Of a DNA stretch of 32,741 nucleotides, positions 16,064 through 24,360 are shown in pieces; within the stretch, counting starts at the first letter, position 1, and every line of letters begins with the position of its first letter. The position numbers and the translations under genes are program-made. The notes beneath the pieces were generated by a model that worked only from the letters and a program-made list of their open reading frames with translations, was not told the DNA's origin and did not search any database. The stretch comes from Synergistales bacterium (lineage in GTDB: Bacteria > Synergistota > Synergistia > Synergistales > Aminobacteriaceae), in the NCBI GenBank assembly GCA_025997935.1, contig BNVG01000006.1, positions 1-32,741 on the forward strand, written 5' to 3'.

Positions 16064-17734
16064 TTATCTCCCTCCTTCTATCGTCGGAGTCACCCTGATC
16101 GTATCGGGGTTCGTATAAAGCACAAGCGACAAGGTCCCGGGGACGGCGCGGACATGGCGGCGTTCCGTATAATCGACTTGCGTGGACGAAGCGCCGCCGT
16201 TCGCGCTGTGAGCGGCGGCCAAGACGGCGGCGAAGCGTAGCGTTTTTTCGTCGAGGTTTTCCCGCCCTCTCGCCCCTTTGATTATGACGTGAGCGCCGCT
16301 TACCTCGTGAGCGTGGAGCCATATATCGTCGCCCGACGCCTGTTTGAACGTGACGTATCTGTTGCCACGCGCTGAGAGTCCGACGAGAATGACGTATTCG
16401 CCTACATCGAAACGCAAGTGCGGGGGCAGGGCCGCTTTTTTGGCGGCTTTTTTTGCGTCTTTCCTCATATCTTTTTTTTCGACTTCGGCGGTGAGCCATT
16501 CTTCCACGTCGCAAGCCGCTTCGTCAAACGCCTTTAGATTTTCGATAGAGTCAAGAAGGTCTCTTTGCTCCCGTATCTCGTCTACAGCGCTTCTCAGCGA
16601 GGATATTTCCTGTTCTATTTTTTCGGGGTCGCAGTGAGCTTTTTTATATTTTTTGAAGTATCGGTCGGCGTTTTTGGATATGGATAGCCTCGGGTCGAGC
16701 GTTATGTCGATATTTAGGTCGCTTGTCCAATCCTTTAAGCTCACGCGCTCGGCTCGGTAGGGAATGGCGTCATTGGCTATATTTGCCAGCAACAACTGCC
16801 CTTTCATACGAAACGTCTCGGCTTCTTTGTGATTGTCCAATTGCTTTAACAATCCGTCTATGCGGCGTTCTTTCGCTTTGATAGCTCGGGTCGCGCGGGC
16901 GTCTAAGTCGCGCAGTATGTGGGCGCGCGCCGCTTTCAGTAGCGGGTGAAGCACTCCCTCGCGCGCGCCGGTGAGCGCGTCGTCGCCTATTTGGGAAATT
17001 CCGCCAATCTCCACAGGAAACCGCGTAAGATACCCTTTTTCCGTGCGCTGGCATCGGCATGTCGTCTCGTCGTCGATATACAGCCCCTTCAGCGCGCGTA
17101 GCCACTCGGTAGGAGTCCGTTCGTCCCAGTGAGACTGAATCAGGCGCGCGAGGGGGCGTCCTACGCCCTTTATTTTCGCGACGGACTCGAAATCAATTTC
17201 CCGCAATTCGACTAGAGACAACCCGTCGAAGTCTGGAGGGGGGGCGTACGCGTGGGCGGGCAGGAGCGTTCTGTATCGGTTGACGTCGGGGGAGGCGTGA
17301 CGCGCCAGTTCTTCTATTTTGCGCTCACTGTTGAGGAGTATGAGATTTCCAGTCGGCTCCGTGGCCTCCAGAACAAGAGAGTACGTCACCTCAAAGCCCG
17401 CCGCGACGAGGCGCGAAAACTCGAACTCCAGCACCCTGTCCTGATTGAGCTGGCGCACGGCCAAAATTCGCCCCTTGACAAGGCGGCTCTTGAGAGCTTC
17501 GACAAGGGGAGCGCGGGCGCGGGCGTTTTTTTTCAAAAACTCTATCGATTGCTCGTCGCCTATACAGCAACCGGCCCCGCCGTTTCCCCAGGACAGCAAC
17601 AGCCACTGCTCATCCGAGCTTGATATTCTAAGCGCTATCCAGGATTCCCCACCCTCCACGCGCGACACGCGGCGGGGCAGGATTTTGCGAATAGCCGCCG
17701 CAAGGCCGTGAATATACTCAGGGCCGAGCGGCAT
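16064..17734 (-). CDS. rqcH: RqcH / NFACT-family ribosome quality control protein
   Basis: NFACT protein of 556 residues, the bacterial RqcH/Rqc2 family, also annotated as fibronectin-binding FbpA. RqcH binds stalled 50S subunits carrying peptidyl-tRNA and recruits tRNA-Ala to add C-terminal alanine tails. The N-terminal NFACT domain has the conserved Asp-Arg pair (Asp99-Arg100 in LNQDRVLEFEF). A helix-hairpin-helix-like part (KGVGRPLARLI) and a long coiled coil (about 265-420) follow, then an NFACT-R/DUF814 domain with DIWLHAHEVSGAHVII and STQVDYTERRHV near the C-terminus. The ATG lies inside the end of the DUF362 gene (17-nt overlap), indicating translational coupling. It is the last gene of the tRNA-glmU-prs run. 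Confidence in the family is high; the alanine-tailing role follows from the family. Confidence 0.93.
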   Translation of the reverse strand: MPLGPEYIHGLAAAIRKILPRRVSRVEGGESWIALRISSSDEQWLLLSWGNGGAGCCIGDEQSIEFLKKNARARAPLVEALKSRLVKGRILAVRQLNQDRVLEFEFSRLVAAGFEVTYSLVLEATEPTGNLILLNSERKIEELARHASPDVNRYRTLLPAHAYAPPPDFDGLSLVELREIDFESVAKIKGVGRPLARLIQSHWDERTPTEWLRALKGLYIDDETTCRCQRTEKGYLTRFPVEIGGISQIGDDALTGAREGVLHPLLKAARAHILRDLDARATRAIKAKERRIDGLLKQLDNHKEAETFRMKGQLLLANIANDAIPYRAERVSLKDWTSDLNIDITLDPRLSISKNADRYFKKYKKAHCDPEKIEQEISSLRSAVDEIREQRDLLDSIENLKAFDEAACDVEEWLTAEVEKKDMRKDAKKAAKKAALPPHLRFDVGEYVILVGLSARGNRYVTFKQASGDDIWLHAHEVSGAHVIIKGARGRENLDEKTLRFAAVLAAAHSANGGASSTQVDYTERRHVRAVPGTLSLVLYTNPDTIRVTPTIEGGR

Positions 17735-18821
17735 GGCTTAGTTCGCGCGATATATCCAGTGCGTTCGGCGGGCAGCCGGGGACGACGCGCGCGCAACCCG
17801 AGGCGCAGTCTCCGACGCCCAAACCCTCAGCCGTTACGCCGCGCCAACCCTGGCCTATTTTGATTTTGCCCGCGCCCAAAAGCCCGGACAAATTTCTCTC
17901 GTCGGTTCGGAAAAGCGCGTGTATAAGCGACGCGTAACAGGCCGAACAGGCCGATTTTTCATCTATATAAGCGGACAGGCGTCTCGCCTCGCGCGGCAGG
18001 CTCCCGATTTTGAAGAGAGACTCGTCATGGCCTATCGCGATAATGTCGCCGTCTTCTATTTTTGAGCTACCGACCCCGAGCTTTTCGGCTAAAACTAAGT
18101 GCTCAACCTCGCAAGGCGAAAGCCCCATCAGAGACGTGCCGTAAGAGTCGAGCATGACGGGGTCGCGCCCCAGTATAAGGCGGTTCATCTCAACGGGGTT
18201 CCCGCCCTCCTCGAACGACAAATCCCCACGTAGCGCGTCGGCTAAGATGAGGTGGGGTTTCAGCGCCATATTGAGCAGGGCTATCGGCCTGTGCAGACCG
18301 GACGTGTGAAAAAGGCGCTTGGATGAATCGGAAAGGCAACCCTTGAGGTTTTTAAGGGCGCAGGTCATTACGGTCTGACAGTGCCCTTTCAAAACCGGCA
18401 TATTTACGAGGTAGTCGGCGCGTTTTGGGGCGTTGCAGAGGTCGAATGTGAAACCTTCGACGACCGTCTTTGTTGTGGCGTCGTCTTTTAAGTCCAAGAG
18501 CTTGACGCCGTACCGCTTGGCAATTTCGTCATAGCCGCAGATTTTCCACGCCCGCTTCGTGCTGTCTCCCACCCACGAGCCTTCCATGACGGTTATATCC
18601 GTGACGCCGCATTCTTTGAAGAACTCTATGACGCCTGACAGCACGAGCGACGAAGTCGTGGCTCCGCTTGATGACGGCTTCGCCACGACGAGGTTTGGCT
18701 TCAGAGCCACGGACATACCGGCCTTGACTTCGCGCTCTACGCCGCCTGCGCGAAGAAGCTCAATAGCCCCGGCTTTTCCGTCATTTCCGTACCTTACGTA
18801 AATTTTATTATCGCGCGTCAT
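17718..18821 (-). CDS. DUF362 family protein, probable Fe-S protein
   Basis: DUF362-type protein of 367 residues. The body carries the usual VALKPNLV strand, GSWVGDSTKRAW, VLKGHCQTVMTCALKNLKG, HRPIALLNMALKPHLILADAL and GRDPVMLDSYG segments. The C-terminal part has five cysteines at about 292, 295, 339, 343 and 350 (CSAC, CASGC, PGCPP), a pattern that could hold an Fe-S cluster, though this is not the classical ferredoxin signature. The biochemical function of the family is not established. It starts with ATG 19 nt after the prs stop, with only a weak AAGAGAA ribosome site, and its 3' end overlaps rqcH by 17 nt, so it is a middle gene of the glmU-prs transcript. Confidence 0.85.
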   Translation of the reverse strand: MTRDNKIYVRYGNDGKAGAIELLRAGGVEREVKAGMSVALKPNLVVAKPSSSGATTSSLVLSGVIEFFKECGVTDITVMEGSWVGDSTKRAWKICGYDEIAKRYGVKLLDLKDDATTKTVVEGFTFDLCNAPKRADYLVNMPVLKGHCQTVMTCALKNLKGCLSDSSKRLFHTSGLHRPIALLNMALKPHLILADALRGDLSFEEGGNPVEMNRLILGRDPVMLDSYGTSLMGLSPCEVEHLVLAEKLGVGSSKIEDGDIIAIGHDESLFKIGSLPREARRLSAYIDEKSACSACYASLIHALFRTDERNLSGLLGAGKIKIGQGWRGVTAEGLGVGDCASGCARVVPGCPPNALDISRELSHAARP

Positions 18822-18840
18822 ATTTTTCTCTTGTTTTATG

Positions 18841-19809
18841 TTATTTATCGAAAAGACTGCTCACGGAGCGGTCGCTGTGTACTCTCAGAATCGCCTCCGC
18901 GAAGAGGGGGGCTATCGACAGCTGAGTGATGCGCTCAGACCGCTTGGCCTCCGGCAAAGGGATAGTATCCGAAAACACTAATTCATCGATGTCAGAGCTG
19001 TTGACGCGCTTCATGGCCGGGCCCGACAGGACGGCGTGAGTGGCGCAGGCGTACACCGATTTGCATCCGCGCTGTTTCAGACCGGCGGCGGCGTTGCATA
19101 TAGTGCCCGCCGTGTCGATAATATCGTCTACCAAAATGGCGGCCTTGCCCTTCACCTCGCCGATTATATCCATGACCTCGCAGAAGTTGGCCACCTCATA
19201 AGAGCGCCGCTTATCCACAATGGCCAAGTCGGCCTTCAGCATAACCGCGAATTTTCGCGCGCGAACCACCCCTCCGACATCGGGGGAAACCACCACTACG
19301 TCGCCCTTTTTAAGCTCCGCTTCGAGGCTGTCCTTAAAATGAGAGGCCAAAAGCGGCATCCCGGTCAGGTGGTCGAGCGGTATGTCAAAAAACCCCTGAA
19401 TTTGCCCCGCGTGGAGGTCTGCCGTAATGACTCTGTCCGCGCCGCTGTTTGTGATGAGGTTGGCCACAAGTTTGGCCGTTATCGGCTCTCTGGGCTTGCT
19501 TTTGCGGTCTTGCCGAGCGTAGCCGAAGTACGGGGTCACGACGTTGACCCGGCTGGCCGAGGCGCGTTTGAAGGCGTCTACCATAATCAGTAGCTCGACG
19601 AGGTTGTCGTTCGCCGGAGAGCAAGTCGGCTGAATTACAAAAACATCCGATCCTCTGACGCTTTCATCTATGGAAAGGCCTATCTCCCCGTCCGAAAAAC
19701 GATAATGCCGCGCCGCCGAAAGGCGAACCCCAAGCTCACTGCAAATTCGCTTCGCGAAGTCCGGATGCGCCGTACCCGAGAAAATTTTAATGTCTTTTAC
19801 GCCCGACAC
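18841..19809 (-). CDS. prs: Ribose-phosphate pyrophosphokinase (PRPP synthetase)
   Basis: PRPP synthetase of 322 residues: ribose-5-phosphate plus ATP gives PRPP and AMP, feeding purine, pyrimidine, histidine, tryptophan and NAD synthesis. Family motifs are the flexible-loop RQDRKSKPREPITAK, the catalytic ADLHAGQIQGFF, SPDVGG, the KRR region, and the PRPP-binding LVDDIIDTAGT. The length is typical. GTG at 19809 is used as start because a G-rich Shine-Dalgarno (AGGGGGGA) precedes it at about 9 nt and IKIFSGTAHP then falls where the family N-terminus begins. It follows glmU by 30 nt, and glmU-prs adjacency is conserved in many bacteria (gcaD-prs in Bacillus), which supports both calls. Confidence 0.97.
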   Translation of the reverse strand: MSGVKDIKIFSGTAHPDFAKRICSELGVRLSAARHYRFSDGEIGLSIDESVRGSDVFVIQPTCSPANDNLVELLIMVDAFKRASASRVNVVTPYFGYARQDRKSKPREPITAKLVANLITNSGADRVITADLHAGQIQGFFDIPLDHLTGMPLLASHFKDSLEAELKKGDVVVVSPDVGGVVRARKFAVMLKADLAIVDKRRSYEVANFCEVMDIIGEVKGKAAILVDDIIDTAGTICNAAAGLKQRGCKSVYACATHAVLSGPAMKRVNSSDIDELVFSDTIPLPEAKRSERITQLSIAPLFAEAILRVHSDRSVSSLFDK

Positions 19810-19839
19810 AGTCCAGTCCCCCTATTTAGCAACAAAATT

Positions 19840-21216
19840 TCACTCACTCATCCTTTTTCGATATACCCACTCGGCGCAGTTCTTTTGGCGGGCTCTTCCG
19901 ACGCCCAAGGCGCCGTCCGGCACGTCCTCCGTTATGACGCTTCCGGCGGCCGTCATCGAGTCGGCCCCGAGATTTACGGGCGCCACCATCATGGTGTCGC
20001 TCCCCACAAAACAGCGGTCTCCTATTTTCGTGGAGTGTTTTAGTTTGCCGTCGTAATTGCACGTTACGGAACCCGCTCCTATATTAACATTTTCGCCGAG
20101 GACGGCGTCGCCCATATAGGACAGATGGGGGACTTTGCTCCCCCTGCCGACGGTGGTTTTCTTTAGCTCGACGAATTTTCCGGCGAAGGATTTTGGTTTC
20201 AACAAGGACCTCTCCCTGATATAGGTGAACGGGCCGGCCTTGGCGTCGTCCTCTATATCGCTGTCCTCGACTATGACATTGGCTATCAGCTTTACGCGCG
20301 CTCCAAGTCTCGCGTTCCGCAAAATGCAGTTGGCTCCTATATCGCAGTCTTCCCCGACGACGGAGTCCCCCCATATCTGAACGAGCGGAGCCAGCGAAAC
20401 GCCTCTCGATAGCTTCACGTCAGGCCCGACCCACACCGCGCTCGGGTCGAGTACGCTTACGCCCTTTTCCATCCAGTCGAACAAAATGGCGTCACGAGCG
20501 CACCTTGTGACGCCCGCCAGCTCGGCTTGCGTGTTCACGCCCCGCATTTCCGTTTCATCGGCCACCGTCGCGCTGATTTTCATGCTCAGGTCGTTCATAA
20601 TGGCCAGCGCGTCCGGCAGGTAATATTCTTTTTGCGCGTTGTCGTTTTTGAGCTCGCCAATAACGCGCGTCAGAGAGGGTACGTCGAAAAGATAGCACCC
20701 GGCGTTGACCTCGCGAACCTTGCGCTCAAATGGCAAAGCGTCTTTATGTTCTACTATATGGATATTTCCTGGCTCTGTGCGTATAACGCGACCGTACCCG
20801 TCCGGGTCGGAGGCCATGAAGCTGAGAAAGGCGCAGGCGCGTCGCGACGCCCGATATTCCTGAAACAGAGATTGAATAGTGGAAGCCTTGAGAAGCGGGA
20901 GGTCTCCGTTCAGCACGAGGAGACAATCGAATTTTTCCCACCACTGACGGGTTGTCTGGACTGCGTGGCCTGTTCCGAGCTGTTCTTTTTGCTGTAAGAT
21001 TGTGACTGATGGAAAGGATTTTAGATACTCGCTCACCTGGCCGCCCCCGTGTCCGACCAGTACGGCAACATCAGCGCATATTCCCCGGGTTTGATTTTCG
21101 GTAAGCGTTTTTAAGAGATAGCCCAACATTGGCTTGCCAAGGATGTTATGAAGAACCTTAGGAAGGTCGCTATTCATTCGAGAGCCCTTCCCCGCCGCCA
21201 TAACGAGAACGCCCAT
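19840..21216 (-). CDS. glmU: Bifunctional UDP-GlcNAc pyrophosphorylase / GlcN-1-P acetyltransferase
   Basis: GlmU makes UDP-N-acetylglucosamine for peptidoglycan and lipopolysaccharide: the C-terminal domain acetylates glucosamine-1-phosphate and the N-terminal domain adds UMP. The N-terminal nucleotidyltransferase motif is VLVMAAGKGSRM, with LPLL and VEHKDA regions. The C-terminal half is a left-handed beta-helix of hexapeptide repeats with SYMGDAVLGENVNIGAG, TCNYDGKLKHSTKIG and FVGSDTMMVAPV. From ATG 21216 it has 458 residues, the normal size. That ATG lacks a purine-rich Shine-Dalgarno; a GTG at 21285 with AGGAG 13 nt upstream would add 23 residues and is a real alternative. Any start further upstream lies in the tRNA. 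It is probably co-transcribed with the tRNA-Gln, and prs follows after 30 nt. Confidence 0.95.
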   Translation of the reverse strand: MGVLVMAAGKGSRMNSDLPKVLHNILGKPMLGYLLKTLTENQTRGICADVAVLVGHGGGQVSEYLKSFPSVTILQQKEQLGTGHAVQTTRQWWEKFDCLLVLNGDLPLLKASTIQSLFQEYRASRRACAFLSFMASDPDGYGRVIRTEPGNIHIVEHKDALPFERKVREVNAGCYLFDVPSLTRVIGELKNDNAQKEYYLPDALAIMNDLSMKISATVADETEMRGVNTQAELAGVTRCARDAILFDWMEKGVSVLDPSAVWVGPDVKLSRGVSLAPLVQIWGDSVVGEDCDIGANCILRNARLGARVKLIANVIVEDSDIEDDAKAGPFTYIRERSLLKPKSFAGKFVELKKTTVGRGSKVPHLSYMGDAVLGENVNIGAGSVTCNYDGKLKHSTKIGDRCFVGSDTMMVAPVNLGADSMTAAGSVITEDVPDGALGVGRARQKNCAEWVYRKRMSE

Positions 21217-21320
21217 AAGCGGAGAGGCGACGAGGGACGAGTTGTGTGAGTCGCTTAGTTTCTCTACCAGTGAAATTTTTTCCACGGTCCGCTCATCACT
21301 CCTTTGTTTTACGTTGGTTT

Positions 21321-21394
21321 TGGCTGGGGTGGCTGGATTCGAACCAACGATGGCGGAGCCAAAGTCCGCTGCCTTGCCACTTGGCGACACCCCA
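21321..21394 (-). tRNA. tRNA-Gln (anticodon UUG)
   Basis: The minus strand folds as a 74-nt cloverleaf. The acceptor stem TGGGGTG pairs with CACCCCA, the D arm is GCC/GGC, the anticodon stem is GCGGA/TCCGC with loop CTTTGGC (anticodon TTG), the variable region has 4 nt, and the T arm has loop TTCGAAT. The discriminator base is G and CCA is encoded. Anticodon UUG reads CAA (and by wobble CAG), so it is glutamine. It is preceded by a strong promoter at 21450-21422 and followed by glmU. Confidence 0.96.
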
Positions 21395-21421
21395 GTATTA
21401 AACACCAATCGTCACGCCGAC

Positions 21422-21450
21422 ATTATCCGCGAAATGCGGCTTTCAGTCAA
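21422..21450 (-). promoter_or_regulatory. Sigma-70-type promoter of the tRNA-Gln/glmU transcript
   Basis: On the minus strand TTGACT (21450-21445) and GATAAT (21427-21422) are separated by exactly 17 bases. The predicted start, near 21415, lies about 20 nt before the tRNA 5' end. No other promoter is evident between the tRNA and glmU, so it probably serves the whole tRNA-glmU-prs-DUF362-rqcH run. Confidence 0.82.
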
Positions 21451-21594
21451 GGCTGAATTTTCACCCCGCGCCGAAGCTCTCACGTGGAAAACGCCGCGCG
21501 AATATGAGAGAATACAAAACGCCGCCTGAGACGGGTCGGCTCAAAAATTTAACGTTTTTAAGAAAAACGCCTCCCGAGGAGAGTTGAATAAATT

Positions 21595-22320
21595 TTGTTT
21601 ACGTTAAGCGCGGATTTGCACACGCACACCATAGGCTCTGGACACGCTTTCAGCACGGTCAAGGAAATGGCCGGCGCGGCGAGCGAAAAAAAATTAAGCG
21701 TTTTAGCCGTAACCGATCACGGCTCCGCTATGGAGGGCGCGAGCGGGGCTATTTATTTTCGTAATCTGTCGGTTTTGCCGCGAAATATCGGAAGCGTTAC
21801 GATCTTGAAGGGCATAGAGGCCAACATCATGGACATGGACGCGCGGCTCGACGCGGACGCGCCTCTGCTTTCAAGGTTAGAGTGGGTCATAGCGAGCCTG
21901 CACGAGAACGTGACGGCCCCCGCGACATCGGCGGCCCACACCGAGATGTATCTGAAATTAGCGGACAATCCCCTTGTGGACATGATAGGGCACCCGGACA
22001 CTCCCGCCTACGCCTTTGATTACGAGCGCGTGATTCGAGAGTTCGGGGCCAAGGGGAAAATCGTAGAGGTCAACAACGAGCACGCTTTCTGTCACGGCGC
22101 GCAGAACGGAAAGAACTGCGCGCGGATAGCGTCTCTTTGCAAGAAGCACGGCGTCAGAATCGCCGTCAACTCCGACGCTCATATTTTCAGCAAGGTGGGG
22201 GAGGTCGGGGCCGCCTTAGTGATGCTGGACGAGATAGAATTTCCCGAAGAGTTGATTTTGAACTTAAAACATGAGCGCGTTTTAGACTATATCAAGTCAA
22301 AACGCGCTCTGTTCGTCTGA
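21595..22320 (+). CDS. PHP-domain phosphoesterase (YcdX-like)
   Basis: PHP-family metal-dependent phosphatase of 241 residues. The metal-ligand motifs appear in order: DLHTHT (His9, His11), VTDHG, GIEANI, ASLHE, MIGHPD and NSDAH, the set used by trinuclear-metal YcdX-like phosphatases. There is no polymerase or nuclease fusion, so a small-molecule phosphatase is more likely than a DNA polymerase proofreading domain; the substrate is unknown. The start is TTG at 21595, preceded by GAGGAGAG at about 12 nt; no in-frame ATG precedes DLHTHT. It is transcribed away from the tRNA-Gln promoter and converges on serA with only 16 nt between the stops and no visible terminator. Confidence 0.9.
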   Translation: MFTLSADLHTHTIGSGHAFSTVKEMAGAASEKKLSVLAVTDHGSAMEGASGAIYFRNLSVLPRNIGSVTILKGIEANIMDMDARLDADAPLLSRLEWVIASLHENVTAPATSAAHTEMYLKLADNPLVDMIGHPDTPAYAFDYERVIREFGAKGKIVEVNNEHAFCHGAQNGKNCARIASLCKKHGVRIAVNSDAHIFSKVGEVGAALVMLDEIEFPEELILNLKHERVLDYIKSKRALFV

Positions 22321-22336
22321 AATTTAACTTTGACCC

Positions 22337-23248
22337 TTACGCGAAACAGCCGGTGATTATCTGAACAAGCTCATCTCCGATACGGCTCTGCGCCTCTACG
22401 GTCGAAGCGCCTATGTGCGGCGTCAGAAGTATCTTGGGGTGCGTGTAAATTTTTTCATTCTTGCAGGGTTCCTCAGCAAATACGTCGAGCGCGGCGGCGG
22501 CGAGTTGTCCGCTTTCGAGGGCGGCGAGCAAGGCGGCCTCGTCTATCAGGCTACCCCGCGCGGCGTTGATCAAGAACGCGCCGCGCTTTATTTTCGCAAA
22601 GTTTTCCGCGTCCAATACAGGCTTATCCGCGCCCCCCATGTGGAGCGTGATAAAGTCGGAGCTTGCCAGCACTTCGTCAAGGGACATAAACTTGAACGGC
22701 TCGTTCTCCGGCAGGTGTCCCACGATGTCGGTGTAGACGACGCTCATGCCGAGAGCGGCGGCTTTTTTGGCGACGCTTCGCCCTATGCGCCCCATGCCGG
22801 CGACACCCAGCGTTTTCCCGGCTATCTCGATTCCCTCGTAGCGTTTTTTCTCCCATTTCCCCTCGTGCATGGTCTGGTTGGCGTCATAGACGAAACGCGC
22901 CAAGCTAAAGAGAGACCCTATAACCAACTCCGCCACCGAATTTGTGGACGCATTCGGGGTGTTTTTAACGATTATTCCTTTCGATTGGGCGTACTCGACG
23001 TCCACGTTGTCTATTCCCACTCCGGCGCGAATGACTATCTTGAGGCGTCCGGCCTCGGCGGCCTTGTCTATTATGGGCTTACGCACCTTGGTGGCCGAGC
23101 GGATAACAAGCGCGTCGAAGTTTCGCAGCTGCTCCCCAAGCTCTTCGGGCGCGTAAAACTGCTCTACGACATCGTAGCCCTTTTTGGTCAGCTCCTGCAC
23201 GGCGGTTTTGTTCATCCCGTCGCTCGCGAGGACTCGTAAACTGCCCAT
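22337..23248 (-). CDS. serA: D-3-phosphoglycerate dehydrogenase, short form
   Basis: First enzyme of serine synthesis, oxidising 3-phosphoglycerate to 3-phosphohydroxypyruvate with NAD. It has 303 residues: a substrate domain, an NAD domain with GMGRIG (151-156), and the catalytic Arg231 (NAARGSL), Glu260 (DVFAEEP) and His278 (PHIGAST). It ends right after the catalytic core, so it lacks the ACT and intervening domains that give serine feedback in longer SerA proteins. Other hydroxyacid dehydrogenases share these motifs, but direct coupling to serC supports SerA. The ATG is 1 nt after the serC stop (TAGCATG), with AAGGA about 10 nt upstream inside serC. Confidence 0.93.
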   Translation of the reverse strand: MGSLRVLASDGMNKTAVQELTKKGYDVVEQFYAPEELGEQLRNFDALVIRSATKVRKPIIDKAAEAGRLKIVIRAGVGIDNVDVEYAQSKGIIVKNTPNASTNSVAELVIGSLFSLARFVYDANQTMHEGKWEKKRYEGIEIAGKTLGVAGMGRIGRSVAKKAAALGMSVVYTDIVGHLPENEPFKFMSLDEVLASSDFITLHMGGADKPVLDAENFAKIKRGAFLINAARGSLIDEAALLAALESGQLAAAALDVFAEEPCKNEKIYTHPKILLTPHIGASTVEAQSRIGDELVQIITGCFA

Positions 23249-23249
23249 G

Positions 23250-24347
23250 CTATTTATTCCTTTCCGCGAAATCGCGCATAAAGGCGACTAATTTCTCCAC
23301 TCCGGCCTTGGGCATGGCGTTGTAGATGGACGCGCGCATACCGCCGACGAGTTTGTGCCCCTTCAGGTTAGCCATCCCCGCCGCGGCGCTTTCCTTGGCG
23401 AAAGCGGCGTCAAGCTCCGCGTTGCCCGTGTTGAACGTCACGTTCATCATGGAGCGGTCGCGCGGCAGAACGGCGGTCTTGTAAAAATCAGTGGAGTCCA
23501 AGTAGTCATAAAGAACGGCGGCCTTTTCCTGGTTGCGCTTTTGCATGGCCGAAAGCCCACCCAAACCCTGAATCCACTCTAACACCAGCATGGAGATGTA
23601 TATAGGCCAGCAGGGCGGGGTGTTGTACATGGAGTCATTTTTCGCCTGAATTGCGTAGTTGAGCATTACGGGCGTGCCGGGAAGGGGGTCGTGAAGCAGA
23701 CTATCACGAATGATGACTATGGTGAGGCCGGCGGGCGCGATGTTTTTCTGAGCGCCGGCGTAGATGACGCCGAAGCGGGAGACGTCCACCGGCTCTGACA
23801 GTATGCAGGACGACATATCGGCGACCAACGGCACACCGCCGGTGTCCGGGATATACTTCCACGTGGTGCCGAAGATGGTGTTGTTGAAGCAGATATGGAC
23901 GTAATCGGCCTGCGGGTCGAGGGTCAGTTCTTTTTGTTCTGGGATGTGGGTGAAGTTTTCGGGCTTTGTGGTGGCGGCGAGGGAGATTTTTTTGCCGTTC
24001 GCGGTGCCTATCAGCTCCGCTTCCTCGTAGGCTTTGCCGGAGAAGCTGCCGGAGACGACGTAATCCGCCCGCCCGTTTTTCGCCAGCAGATTCATGGGGA
24101 TCATAGCGAACTGTTGCGTCGCGCCCCCCTGAAGGAACAGCACCTTGTAGTTTGACGGAACGCCCAAGACCGACCGGAAAAGAGCTTCGGTATTTTTGAT
24201 TATATCGTCGTAGACCTTGGATCGGTGGCTCATCTCCATGACGGACATGCCCGAGCCTTTATAGTCCATAATCTCAGCGGCGGCCTGTTTCAGCACCTCT
24301 TCGGGCAAAACGGAAGGGCCCGCGGAAAAATTGAAAATCCTTGACAT
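23250..24347 (-). CDS. serC: Phosphoserine aminotransferase
   Basis: PLP-dependent SerC of 365 residues, converting 3-phosphohydroxypyruvate and glutamate to O-phosphoserine. Characteristic segments are FNFSAGPSVLPEEVL at the N-terminus, MEMSHRS, FLQGGATQQFAMIPMNLL, the NTIFGTTW region, ADMSSCILS, and the PLP lysine Lys201 in GAQKN. Length and motif order are typical. A strong AGGAGG, overlapping the end of the upstream ABC ATPase gene, precedes the ATG, and the gap between those two genes is 13 nt, so serC is probably the sixth gene of the peptide-transporter operon. serA follows after 1 nt. Confidence 0.97.
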   Translation of the reverse strand: MSRIFNFSAGPSVLPEEVLKQAAAEIMDYKGSGMSVMEMSHRSKVYDDIIKNTEALFRSVLGVPSNYKVLFLQGGATQQFAMIPMNLLAKNGRADYVVSGSFSGKAYEEAELIGTANGKKISLAATTKPENFTHIPEQKELTLDPQADYVHICFNNTIFGTTWKYIPDTGGVPLVADMSSCILSEPVDVSRFGVIYAGAQKNIAPAGLTIVIIRDSLLHDPLPGTPVMLNYAIQAKNDSMYNTPPCWPIYISMLVLEWIQGLGGLSAMQKRNQEKAAVLYDYLDSTDFYKTAVLPRDRSMMNVTFNTGNAELDAAFAKESAAAGMANLKGHKLVGGMRASIYNAMPKAGVEKLVAFMRDFAERNK

Positions 24348-24360
24348 TGTTATTTCCTCC

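Noticed and set aside
19844..21408. Longer glmU frame starting at 21408
   Set aside because: Its first codons translate the tRNA-Gln gene; the true start must be at 21285 or 21216.
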